From Wocania_A sp964021735 (GTDB lineage: Bacteria > Bacteroidota > Bacteroidia > Flavobacteriales > Flavobacteriaceae), in NCBI RefSeq assembly GCF_964021735.1, contig NZ_CAXIBN010000142.1:1-7892 (forward strand): 7,892 bases of DNA. The letters are read 5' to 3'. This document shows, piece by piece, positions 1 through 7,014 of the stretch (position 1 is the stretch's first letter; every line of letters begins with the position of its first letter). The notes beneath the pieces are model-generated. The model had not been told where the DNA came from and made no database searches. It was given only the letters and a program-made list of their open reading frames with translations. The position numbers were made by a program, and so were the translations under genes.

Positions 1-197
1 GTGCGATGGCTAAACTATATGCCTCAAAAGTGGCGATGGAACACACGGTTGAAGCCGTGCAAATTCATGGTGGTAATGGCTTTGTAAAAGAATATCATGT
101 GGAGCGTTTAATGCGTGATGCAAAAATTACTCAGATTTACGAAGGCACTTCTGAAATCCAAAAAATTGTGATTTCTAGGAGTATTATAAGAGATTAA
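1..197 (+). CDS. Acyl-CoA dehydrogenase, C-terminal part (5' end outside window)
   Basis: This is the C-terminal end of an FAD-dependent acyl-CoA dehydrogenase, which introduces the alpha-beta double bond into acyl-CoA thioesters in fatty-acid or branched-chain amino-acid breakdown. The reading frame is open from the window edge (codons from position 3), so the ATG at 6 is an internal methionine (context A-M-A-K-L) and not a start. Visible family signatures are VQIHGGNGFVKEY, the RLMRDAKITQIYEGT block and the closing SEIQKIVISR. The Glu of IYEGT (codon 141-143) is at the position of the catalytic base in short- and medium-chain members. The C-terminus has the normal length and ends at TAA 195-197. 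The next gene is convergent, 40 bases away. Chain-length specificity cannot be judged because the substrate-binding part lies outside the window. Confidence 0.93.
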   Translation, partial: AMAKLYASKVAMEHTVEAVQIHGGNGFVKEYHVERLMRDAKITQIYEGTSEIQKIVISRSIIRD

Positions 198-221
198 GTC
201 GTATAATTACTATATCGTACA

Positions 222-239
222 AAATATAATTTTATATTT
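222..239. terminator. Possible weak bidirectional terminator between convergent genes
   Basis: An AT-only inverted repeat with 8-base arms (AAATATAA / TTATATTT) around a TT centre lies between the acyl-CoA dehydrogenase stop and the dehydrogenase on the other strand. It overlaps the latter's stop codon. Flanking A and T residues could serve as a U-tract in either direction. With no G-C pairs the hairpin would be weak, so position is the main support. Confidence 0.25.
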
Positions 240-1293
240 AACTTTTAAGCGATGCCATATCGATTACAAAACGATAGTGTACATCACTCTTTAGCATGCG
301 CTCATAGGCAGTGTTAATATCCTGTATGTTTATAATCTCAATTTCAGAAGTAATATTGTGTTTTCCGCAGAAATCCAATAGCTCTTGTGTTTCTGCAATG
401 CCACCAATTAAAGATCCTGCAACTGCTTTACGTCCCATAATCATTGGCACTGAATTCAACATAGCGTCTAACGGCCCTAAGTAACCTACCAAAACCAGAG
501 TACCATTGGTGTTCAAGGTTGCTACATAAGGATTTAAATCATGGGTGTAAGGCACAGTATCGATTATAACATCAAAATAGTTTTGAACACCTGCCATTTG
601 CTTGTCATCTGTCGATATAACAACTTGATTAGCGCCCAAATCCACAGCATCTTTTGTTTTATTTGGCGATCTTGAGAATAGAGTAACTTCAGCTCCTAAA
701 GCATTGGCTAACTTTATTGCCATGTGCCCCAGGCCGCCAAGACCAACAACGGCAACTTTACTTCCTTTCCGAACGTTCCAGTGCCGCAAGGGCGACCATG
801 TTGTAATTCCTGCGCATAATATTGGAGCGATACCTGCAAGATCGAGATTTTCGGGAATGTTTAAAACAAAATCTTCATCAACAACAATACTTTCTGAATA
901 TCCGCCAAATGTATGTGTGCCCAAATGTTTGTCTTGACCACCATAAGTACCAACCCATTCCGGACAATACTGCTCTAAATCGTTTTTGCAATTGTTGCAA
1001 GTTCTGCAAGAATCAACCAAACACCCAACAGCGACTAATTGACCTACTTTAAACTTAGTTACTCCTTTTCCAACTTCGGTAACCTTACCAACGATTTCAT
1101 GACCTGGTACAACGGGATACACACTAAAGCCCCAATCGTTGCGTGCAAAATGCAAATCGGAATGACAGACGCCACAATACAGAATATTTATTTCAACATC
1201 CTTTAAAGTTACTACTCTGCGGTCAATATTTAATGGGGCTAAAGCAGCATCAGCAGCCTCTGTACCAAATGCCTTAATGTTTTTTACATTCAT
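238..1293 (-). CDS. Zinc-dependent NADP(H)-type alcohol/aldehyde dehydrogenase (YahK/cinnamyl-alcohol dehydrogenase family)
   Basis: This complete 351-residue medium-chain dehydrogenase is predicted to interconvert aldehydes and alcohols in the cytoplasm. Its length and motifs match E. coli YahK-like aldehyde reductases. The GroES-like catalytic domain carries the catalytic zinc set: Cys43 in CGVCHSD, His65-Glu66 in PGHE and Cys160 in LCAGITT. The structural zinc set is Cys96, Cys99, Cys102 and Cys110. The Rossmann domain has GLGGLG at 184-189. The segment SRS at 207-209, after the second strand, lacks the acidic residue typical of NAD-specific enzymes and suggests NADP(H) preference. All key residues are present. 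The ATG at 1291-1293 has no clear Shine-Dalgarno, only AT-rich sequence, which is usual in Bacteroidota. It is convergent with the acyl-CoA dehydrogenase and appears monocistronic. The physiological substrate is unknown. Confidence 0.95.
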   Translation of the reverse strand: MNVKNIKAFGTEAADAALAPLNIDRRVVTLKDVEINILYCGVCHSDLHFARNDWGFSVYPVVPGHEIVGKVTEVGKGVTKFKVGQLVAVGCLVDSCRTCNNCKNDLEQYCPEWVGTYGGQDKHLGTHTFGGYSESIVVDEDFVLNIPENLDLAGIAPILCAGITTWSPLRHWNVRKGSKVAVVGLGGLGHMAIKLANALGAEVTLFSRSPNKTKDAVDLGANQVVISTDDKQMAGVQNYFDVIIDTVPYTHDLNPYVATLNTNGTLVLVGYLGPLDAMLNSVPMIMGRKAVAGSLIGGIAETQELLDFCGKHNITSEIEIINIQDINTAYERMLKSDVHYRFVIDMASLKS

Positions 1294-1425
1294 AGTAATT
1301 TAATTTTAAGAATTAATTAAGTAGGCGCATTTGGGAAATACGAATGCTATAATATCGTTTTTAGGGAAATGAGTTAAAACGAGACTGTAATATACGAAAA
1401 ATATTTCCTCTTTAATAAAACTATT

Positions 1426-1608
1426 TTATTTCAAATCATTCAAATTATTTAAAACCAAACGCAGTTCGCCATAGCTGTATTCATCGTTTAATTGCTGTTT
1501 TAAATTTGAAAGGCTTTCGAAAGTGTGTTATGGAACAAGGTTTTTTAATTCTTTATAATGGATTTTGGAAATTAAATTGGTTATTTTCACTTCGCCCGTA
1601 GAATTAAA
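1426..1608 (-). pseudogene. Decayed duplicate of the 3' end of the HRDC/HTH helicase gene
   Basis: On the minus strand this stretch reads as a relic of the last ~60 residues of the gene at 7015-7892. The relic retains STGEVKIT, HYKELK and YSYGELRLVL, against PTGEVKIT, HYKELK and YSYGELRLVL in the intact copy. Positions 1450-1605 align with 7033-7188 without gaps at an offset of 5583. By hand count about 120 of 156 bases and 37 of 52 residues are identical. An in-frame TAA at 1528-1530 replaces the lysine codon at 7111-7113. The frame then ends at a natural-looking stop (1426-1428) close to where the intact copy ends. Upstream the match fades at about 1605-1615, and an in-frame stop at 1651-1653 precedes it with no start codon, so nothing is translatable. 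It lies in the 340-base stretch 1294-1633, which holds no other gene that I can see; its remainder is AT-rich sequence that must contain the promoter of the dehydrogenase at 238-1293. Confidence 0.85.
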
Positions 1609-1633
1609 ATTCGAATCGCGCTCTTCTATTAAT

Positions 1634-2371
1634 TCAACTCTTATTCCAGTTTAAAAAGGATTGTACAAATTGTTCTTTTTTTCTTAAAGATACGGGTATT
1701 TTTATACCGTTTTTTAAATGAATAGTTCCAGATTTTTCGTACTTATCGATAAACTTAAAGTTTACCATAAAAGATTGATGCGGTCTTGAAAAATTTGCCT
1801 TAGTAAGCCGTTCTTCAAAATCTTTTAGTGTTTTAGAAACCACATATTTTTTATTATTGCAATTATAAAATGTGGTATAACCTTTATCTGATTCACAGTA
1901 CACTAATTCGTTTAAATCTATTACCTGAAAGCTATCGTGAAGCGACAAAATCAGTTTTTGGTCATCATTCCCCCAAACTGTTTTCGTCTTTTTAATTTGC
2001 TTTTGCTGTTCTGTTACCGTAATGCTTTTAACTTTATGTAGCGCATCTTTTAACTCTAAAACATCTACAGGTTTTAAAATATAATCTACAGCTCCAAATT
2101 TTAAGGCTTTAAGAGCATATTCTTCGTAGGCAGTAATAAAAATTACCTTAAAACTTAAATGTTCGGTTTGTTCTAAAAAATCAAAAGCATTACCATCTAA
2201 AAGATTTATATCTAAAAAAATTAACTCTGGCTTACAAGCGTTGGCTACCACAACTGCGTCTTTTACAGAGGCACACTCGCCTAGTACTTCTACTTCAGCC
2301 TCTATTAGCTGTAATAAATTTAGCAGCGCTTTTCTAATATAGGCTTTATCTTCTACTATTAATGTTTTCAT
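1634..2371 (-). CDS. LytTR-family response regulator
   Basis: This 245-residue two-component response regulator is of the AgrA/LytR type. The receiver domain (residues 1 to about 118) has the acidic pair Glu7-Asp8, the phosphoacceptor Asp54 in FLDINL, Thr80 in VIFIT and Lys100 in ILKPVD, so all phosphorylation-site residues are present. A charged linker (about 119-136) leads to a C-terminal LytTR DNA-binding domain (about 138-240) with the typical YCESDKGYTTFY, SRPHQSFMVN and IPVSLRKKEQF segments. LytTR domains bind direct-repeat DNA sites, usually near promoters. The ATG (2369-2371) shares one base with the kinase's TAA stop (TAATG), which implies translational coupling and a shared message. 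The gene ends very close to the helicase pseudogene, with no convincing terminator hairpin between them. Target genes are not known from the sequence. Confidence 0.95.
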   Translation of the reverse strand: MKTLIVEDKAYIRKALLNLLQLIEAEVEVLGECASVKDAVVVANACKPELIFLDINLLDGNAFDFLEQTEHLSFKVIFITAYEEYALKALKFGAVDYILKPVDVLELKDALHKVKSITVTEQQKQIKKTKTVWGNDDQKLILSLHDSFQVIDLNELVYCESDKGYTTFYNCNNKKYVVSKTLKDFEERLTKANFSRPHQSFMVNFKFIDKYEKSGTIHLKNGIKIPVSLRKKEQFVQSFLNWNKS

Positions 2372-4560
2372 TATGCTTCAACAGTTTTATGTGGAATTAT
2401 CAATGTTACTATAGTGCCTTGCTCATTATAATTTTGTCTATCCTCGGTGGTTACCCAACCTTTCATTTTTAGATCTTTTGATAAAATTTTTAATCGTTCT
2501 GTAGTTATTGTAGTTGATAAAGATGTTTTGTGACTATTTTTAGTTTCTTTTTGGGTATTTATTCCAATTCCATTATCTGTAATGGTACAAATTAAATTTT
2601 TATTTGAATAATTAAGGTTTATATCAATAGTTTTAGGATTCATTTTCTCTGTAAAAGCATGTTCTATGGCATTTTCAACAAATGGCTGAATAAGCATAGG
2701 TGGGACTTGAAGTATATTGCTATCAACAGTGTTATCAATTGTAATTGAATATTGATAAGAATCGTTTTCTAAATTCTGAAGCGCCAAGTAATTTTCTATG
2801 GCAAGTAATTCTTGAGAAAGTAGTACTAGTTTATCTCTTGAATTTTCTAAAGTAATGCGCATTAATTTGGAGAATCTAGACAAATAATTAATCGGTTTTT
2901 TTTCTTCTTTATTTAAAATCATGCCTTGCAATACGGAGAGAGAATTAAAGATAAAATGTGGAGTCATTTGACTACGCAATAATTTTTGCTCTATAACTGC
3001 ATTTTGAGTTTTAGCTTTTGCGTGCCTTAATTTTTGGTAAAAAATAACAGATCCTAATAGCATAGAAACCATAAGTACACCAATAATTGCCCATAAATAG
3101 TTACGTTGGGTTCTTTCTAAATTTATATTAGTTGTTGTAATTGTTTTAGTAAGCTGTAGTTCCTTTATACCAGCAGAATCTATTGCTTGTTTGTATTTAT
3201 ACTCGGCTTCTAATTGAGCTATTCTTTCAATATTCTCTTTGTTGAATAAGCTATCATTCAACTTTTTAAATTCTTTATAGCTTTCAAAAGCTTTTTTATA
3301 CTGCTTCGTATTTTGATAAACTTCAGAGAGTATGTCTACAGCTATTTTTTGAGATTCCAATAAGTCTAATTCTTTGGCTATTTGTTGGCCTTGCAAAGCA
3401 AAAGTGAGCGCTTGCAAATAATGCTTATCATGTAAGTACGTTTCAGCAATACCTAAAAAGCTAGTAGACAAAATACGTTTGTTTTCTGTTTTTTTACTTA
3501 TGTTTTTTGCATTTTTGTAATTTTTACGAGCAACTATTGGCTTACCAAGTTTTAAATAGGCATTTCCAATATTAATGTAGGTTATTGAAGTATGCTTAAA
3601 ATCATTAATTTCTTGACTTACTTGCAAAGATTTACTAAAATATTCAATAGCTTTTGAATACTCCTTCTTATAAAGATAAATACTACCGATATTACTCTTA
3701 TTTACCGATATAAGTTTTTTGTTTTTAACTTTATGAGATAAACTTAAAGACTCATAAAGATGCTGTAAAGCTTTATCATATTTTTTTATAGAAATATATG
3801 TTTCACCCAAATTGTTATGCATTCTAGCCATGCCCATTATATCTCCCATTTTTTTATCATAATCAAGACTTTTATTAAAACTCTCGATAGCTAATGGGTA
3901 ATTGCCTTGCACTTTATAAACAACGCCTAAATTGCTATGAACATAAGAAATACCATCTTCATCATTAATAACTTCACTAATAATAAGTGCATCCTTATAG
4001 TTGGCAATGGCATTCTTGTAATTTCCAATTTCCGAATATACATTTCCAGTATTTATAAGACTTGTGACAATTTCTCTTTTATTGTTTAGCTCCCTGTAAA
4101 TTTTGGTCGCATTTTGATAATTTTTTATAGCTTCATCATACCTAGATAAATCGTAATAGGTAATTCCGAAAGCTACATACACATCAGCAACTCTTTTTTT
4201 GTCTTGTATAATTTCGTAATACTTAAGCGATTTATTAAAAAAATGTAAACTTTCTGTGTAATTAGCTTTGATATTCTCAAGCATACCTTTTAAATAATAA
4301 ACTCGAGCTTTTCCCATTTCATAATTTAAAATAGTGCTTAGACTATCAGCTTCATTTAGGTAACGATCGGTTGTATCAATATCCTTTCTAAAATTAGCAC
4401 GCGACAAATCATATAATAAGTTAACACGGGTGGTATCATTAAAATTATAATTATCTAATTGAATTTTAAGACTATCTATCTTTTTATTTTGGGCTAAAAA
4501 AGCTCTAGGAAAAGATAAGAAGATAACAAAAAGAAGAATATATGTATTAGTAATTTTCAT
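2371..4560 (-). CDS. Membrane sensor histidine kinase with TPR sensor region (LytS/YehU-type His_kinase)
   Basis: This 729-residue sensor kinase is the partner of the adjoining regulator. An N-terminal signal segment (about 1-23, ending FLA-Q) exports a large sensor region. Residues about 83-442 form nine consecutive units of 40 residues with the TPR pattern (for example NTGNVYSEIGNYKNAIANY, SNLGVVYKVQGNYPLAIESF). A charged, probably coiled-coil linker follows (about 440-485), then one transmembrane helix (about 489-508). The cytoplasmic part is a LytS-type kinase: the phosphoacceptor is His535 in MTPHFIFNSL, the ATPase N-box is PFVENAIEHAF (Asn630), and DNGIGI is at 662-667. TPR arrays bind peptides or proteins, so the input may be a protein-protein contact in the periplasm; that is inference. 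The ATG at 4558-4560 is chosen because the signal segment starts there; no clear ribosome-binding site precedes it. It is transcribed with the regulator. Confidence 0.94.
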   Translation of the reverse strand: MKITNTYILLFVIFLSFPRAFLAQNKKIDSLKIQLDNYNFNDTTRVNLLYDLSRANFRKDIDTTDRYLNEADSLSTILNYEMGKARVYYLKGMLENIKANYTESLHFFNKSLKYYEIIQDKKRVADVYVAFGITYYDLSRYDEAIKNYQNATKIYRELNNKREIVTSLINTGNVYSEIGNYKNAIANYKDALIISEVINDEDGISYVHSNLGVVYKVQGNYPLAIESFNKSLDYDKKMGDIMGMARMHNNLGETYISIKKYDKALQHLYESLSLSHKVKNKKLISVNKSNIGSIYLYKKEYSKAIEYFSKSLQVSQEINDFKHTSITYINIGNAYLKLGKPIVARKNYKNAKNISKKTENKRILSTSFLGIAETYLHDKHYLQALTFALQGQQIAKELDLLESQKIAVDILSEVYQNTKQYKKAFESYKEFKKLNDSLFNKENIERIAQLEAEYKYKQAIDSAGIKELQLTKTITTTNINLERTQRNYLWAIIGVLMVSMLLGSVIFYQKLRHAKAKTQNAVIEQKLLRSQMTPHFIFNSLSVLQGMILNKEEKKPINYLSRFSKLMRITLENSRDKLVLLSQELLAIENYLALQNLENDSYQYSITIDNTVDSNILQVPPMLIQPFVENAIEHAFTEKMNPKTIDINLNYSNKNLICTITDNGIGINTQKETKNSHKTSLSTTITTERLKILSKDLKMKGWVTTEDRQNYNEQGTIVTLIIPHKTVEA

Positions 4561-4650
4561 ATAAATAGAAATATTTCAAGCTAATTACAATATAATTTTT
4601 AACGATAACAAATAAAATGAAAACATTACAATTCGATAAAAACAAAATAC

Positions 4651-4687
4651 TAACTACAAGTACTTCAATAAAATACTTGTAGCTAGC
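4651..4687 (-). terminator. Candidate intrinsic terminator downstream of the LRR gene
   Basis: A perfect 9-base stem (4655-4663 CTACAAGTA with 4675-4683 TACTTGTAG) encloses an 11-base loop. Beyond one mismatch, three further pairs extend it (4651-4653 with 4685-4687). On the minus strand it is followed by a T-rich run (TATTTTGTTTTTATCG), as an intrinsic terminator would be. It lies about 150 bases past the LRR stop and 90 bases before the kinase start, so it could insulate the two units. The same hairpin could instead be an operator or leader element for the kinase operon. Confidence 0.45.
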
Positions 4688-4838
4688 AAAAAGTTAAATC
4701 TAGTTATAAAATTACGGCTTATATACAAGCACTAAAAAAATAGAAAGCTAAAAATTAATGCATACAATAAAACCAAAGACAACTCTAACCTATATCTTTC
4801 TAAAAAACTAAGCATATTAAACAAATTTATAATATCTA

Positions 4839-6836
4839 TTAATTAACAATAACTTTTTTGGTAGCTATTCCTTTATCAAAATTGAGCTTTAAAACATAAA
4901 TACCGCTTGATAAAGTTGATGTTTTTATTTCATTACTTGTACCTGTAGTTATTTTAGCTCCAGTAATATTATAAATGCTATAGTTTTTTAATTTAATGTT
5001 ATTTGGATACGAAATTTTTAAAGCATCAGCTGCAGTAATTACTTTTACATCATTTTCTAATTCAAAATTAGAGTTGCTTAACAACGCATCTTCACTTACT
5101 GGGTTAAATCCTGTCCATAAAGCTCCTGCATCTGTAACATAAGCTCCTAAAGTACCTGCTGGTATATGTAAATGAATGCCACTGCGATCTCCAGAAATAT
5201 GAAACGTATCATTTGTTCCTGTGGTTATTATAGGTGGTGTTGTAGCTAACGAGGTTACACTAGTTAAAGGGTTAGCAGCAAAAGCTATGGAACCAATACT
5301 GGTAACACTGGCTGGTATATTAACACTAGTTAAGTCGTTATCAGTAAAAGCACCAAACTCTATGTTTTCTACACTATTACCAATAGTAAGACTGGTTAAA
5401 TTATTGGTTACAAAAGCCTGAGAACCAATAGTGATAACACTATCTGGAATTGTTACACTTGTTAAGCTATTAGTATTAAAGGCAGAAACTCCAATAATTG
5501 TAACACTATTAGGTATAGTAACGCTCGTTAAACCTTTGCTAAAAAAGGCAGCATTTCCAATTTCTGTAACATTGTATACCGTAGAACCATCAGTAATAGT
5601 TGCAGGTATACTCACATTAGTGCCACTTGCTGAATTATAATCTGTAACCTTTAGCGCATTTGCCGATATATTGGTTTCTTCAAATATCATTTTAAAACCT
5701 GTCCATAAAGCACCAGTATTTGTAGTATATATATCTGTAGTGCTATTAGGGATTATTAAATTAATATTACTGCGATCAATATTAAAAGAATCGTTAGTTC
5801 CGGCTGTAGTAATAGTTGGTGGTGTTGTAGCTAATGAAATAATATCGGTCAATGGGTTATTGTAAAAAGCAGAATCACCAATACTTGTTACACCAGCAGG
5901 AATACTAACACTAGTTAATTGATTGGTGTTAAAAGCACTAACACCTATACTGGTAACACTATTTCCAATAATTACACCTGTTAGGTTATTTGCTCCAAAA
6001 GCTAAATCATCAATACTGGTAACACCATCTGGTATAACTATATTAGTTAAGTTGTTCTGTAAAAAAGCATTGGCACCAATACTAGTAACTGAATTTGGTA
6101 TAGTAACACTAGCAATATTATTATAACTAAAAACATGTTCACTCAAACTAGTAAGGCCATTTCCAATAACTAAACTAGAAATAGTATTAGATGAAAAAGC
6201 AAGAGATCCAATATTAGTAACACTATCTGGTATAGTAACACTATTTAAACTATTAAATCGAAACGCAAATTCACCTATACTGGTAACGTTATTTCCTATA
6301 ACTACATCTGTCATATTATTATTCTGAACAAATGCACCATCTCCAATTGTTATAACACTATCAGGAATTGTAATGCTTGACAAATTATTAAAACTAAAAG
6401 CCTGCACACCTATACTAGTTACACTATTAGGAATACTAACGCTTATTAAACTACTTTGATTATTAGCAAAAGCACTATCACCAATTGTTACAACACCACT
6501 GGGAATAGTTACAGTTGTTAAACTATTTAAAGAAAAAGCACCAGTACCAATAGTTACAACACCGTTAGGAATGGTTATACTTGTTAATCCATTACTTTTA
6601 AAAGAATTATCGCCAATTTCTGTTACACTATAAGTTACTGAATTATAATCAACTGTACTTGGGATATTTACAGCACTTCCCCCAGTTATATCATAGTCTC
6701 TTGTCTTAACTGTATCTGGCGATAATGAAGTGATTTGATAGGTAATAAAATTATCAATAAAAGTATCGCCAACCGTTTGCGCATACCCTATTACAGATAT
6801 ACAAAAGATCGTTAAAATAAGTAGATTTTTTTTCAT
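4839..6836 (-). CDS. Secreted BspA-type leucine-rich-repeat protein with type IX secretion C-terminal tail
   Basis: This 665-residue exported protein starts with a signal peptide (KNLLILTIFCISVIGYA, cleavage near residue 19). It carries LRR_5 (BspA/TpLRR) repeats of 22-23 residues with the pattern LTSVTIPxSVTSIGxxAFxxNx. There are eleven complete repeats at residues 84-328 and four at 436-523. Each array is preceded by a related cap (IPSTVDYNSVTYSVTEIG at 58-75; IPATITDGSTVYNVTEIG at 410-427) and followed by an SLATTPP...GALWTGF module (334-381; 529-577). The last ~75 residues (YSIYNITGAKI...LSSGIYVLKL...KKVIVN) match the Por secretion-system sorting domain, so the route is Sec to the periplasm and then T9SS to the surface or medium. 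The family includes adhesins and binding proteins; the ligand here is unknown. It lies 278 bases upstream of the kinase in the same direction, probably as its own transcript. The ATG at 6834-6836 opens the signal peptide. Confidence 0.93.
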   Translation of the reverse strand: MKKNLLILTIFCISVIGYAQTVGDTFIDNFITYQITSLSPDTVKTRDYDITGGSAVNIPSTVDYNSVTYSVTEIGDNSFKSNGLTSITIPNGVVTIGTGAFSLNSLTTVTIPSGVVTIGDSAFANNQSSLISVSIPNSVTSIGVQAFSFNNLSSITIPDSVITIGDGAFVQNNNMTDVVIGNNVTSIGEFAFRFNSLNSVTIPDSVTNIGSLAFSSNTISSLVIGNGLTSLSEHVFSYNNIASVTIPNSVTSIGANAFLQNNLTNIVIPDGVTSIDDLAFGANNLTGVIIGNSVTSIGVSAFNTNQLTSVSIPAGVTSIGDSAFYNNPLTDIISLATTPPTITTAGTNDSFNIDRSNINLIIPNSTTDIYTTNTGALWTGFKMIFEETNISANALKVTDYNSASGTNVSIPATITDGSTVYNVTEIGNAAFFSKGLTSVTIPNSVTIIGVSAFNTNSLTSVTIPDSVITIGSQAFVTNNLTSLTIGNSVENIEFGAFTDNDLTSVNIPASVTSIGSIAFAANPLTSVTSLATTPPIITTGTNDTFHISGDRSGIHLHIPAGTLGAYVTDAGALWTGFNPVSEDALLSNSNFELENDVKVITAADALKISYPNNIKLKNYSIYNITGAKITTGTSNEIKTSTLSSGIYVLKLNFDKGIATKKVIVN
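5106..5252 (-). repeat. Second copy of the ATTPP-GALWTGF module
   Basis: This segment encodes residues 529-577 of the LRR protein (SLATTPP, DRSGI, HIPAGT, DAGALWTGF). It is the counterpart of the segment at 5694-5837, with near-identical stretches such as the DNA for CTGTCCATAAAGC (given on the + strand) and for SLATTPP. It closes the second, shorter LRR array. Confidence 0.85.
5268..5531 (-). repeat. Four 66-base LRR-encoding tandem repeats (second array)
   Basis: This segment encodes residues 436-523 of the LRR protein as four 22-residue units in register, each beginning LTS and containing an AF core. One unit has IGNSV where the other three have an IP form (IPNSV, IPDSV, IPASV). The DNA units are diverged but recognisable, so recombination between units could change repeat number. 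Confidence 0.9.
5694..5837 (-). repeat. First copy of the ATTPP-GALWTGF module
   Basis: This segment encodes residues 334-381 of the LRR protein (SLATTPP, FNIDRSN, LIIPNST, NTGALWTGF). It is paralogous to 5106-5252 and separates the long LRR array from the second cap, so the protein is built from two homologous halves of unequal repeat number. Confidence 0.85.
5853..6587 (-). repeat. Eleven 66/69-base LRR-encoding tandem repeats (first array)
   Basis: This segment encodes residues 84-328 of the LRR protein as eleven units, nine of 22 residues and two of about 23. The fifth position of the conserved strand alternates irregularly between IP (for example IPDSV, IPNSV) and IG (IGNNV, IGNGL, IGNSV). 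The repeats are coding and in frame throughout. Confidence 0.9.
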
Positions 6837-6929
6837 GTTTGATTTATTTAAGGTTTATAAAAAGCCAAACTACCTTTATAAAACAAATTGAGAAATAGCG
6901 AATCTTTTTTTGAAGGATTTAAAGTAATA

Positions 6930-6959
6930 AACGTTAGGATTGATTTAATATCCGTTTTG
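6930..6959. promoter_or_regulatory. Possible LytTR-type direct-repeat binding site
   Basis: On the + strand, AACGTTAGG (6930-6938) and TCCGTTTTG (6951-6959) are separated by 12 bases. The first fits the AgrA half-site pattern as I recall it (W-M-M-GTT-N-R-K) at every position, and the second at eight of nine. The spacing equals that of AgrA direct repeats. It lies about 95-125 bases upstream of the LRR start, but its orientation is opposite to that gene. In an AT-rich genome such matches arise by chance, so support is weak. Confidence 0.2.
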
Positions 6960-6981
6960 AATTAATTAGGAATATCTCAAC

Positions 6982-7003
6982 AAAAAAGTTAAAACTTATT
7001 TTT
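6982..7003 (-). terminator. Possible weak terminator after the helicase gene
   Basis: About 15 bases past the helicase stop, the minus strand reads AAAAATAAGT-TTTA-ACTTTTTTG. This is an A/T-dominated hairpin with a bulge, ending in a T run. It is well placed but has few G-C pairs. A loosely similar A/T block (1416-1431) follows the pseudogene copy of the same gene end. Confidence 0.3.
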
Positions 7004-7014
7004 ATTTTGGATTT

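Noticed and set aside
704..1052. Two overlapping open frames on the + strand inside the dehydrogenase gene
   Set aside because: They lie antisense to conserved zinc-site and Rossmann-motif coding sequence and resemble no protein family that I recognise.
1327..1347. Inverted repeat GCATT-N11-AATGC upstream of the dehydrogenase, a possible operator
   Set aside because: The arms are only 5 bases, no regulator gene is adjacent, and there is no second copy to support it.
4568..4577. Perfect palindrome GAAATATTTC just before the kinase start
   Set aside because: It is only 10 bases of mostly A/T, expected by chance at this composition, and no second copy was noticed near the other promoters.
5221..6126. 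A run of open reading frames on the + strand across the LRR gene
   Set aside because: They are antisense shadows of the in-frame 66-base repeats. Their products are repetitive (VTLVKLLV-like) and lack starts or context, while the minus-strand frame encodes a clear LRR protein.
5268..6587. Regularly spaced repeats suggesting a CRISPR-like array
   Set aside because: The 66-base period is coding, in frame, and has no constant repeat separated by unique spacers.
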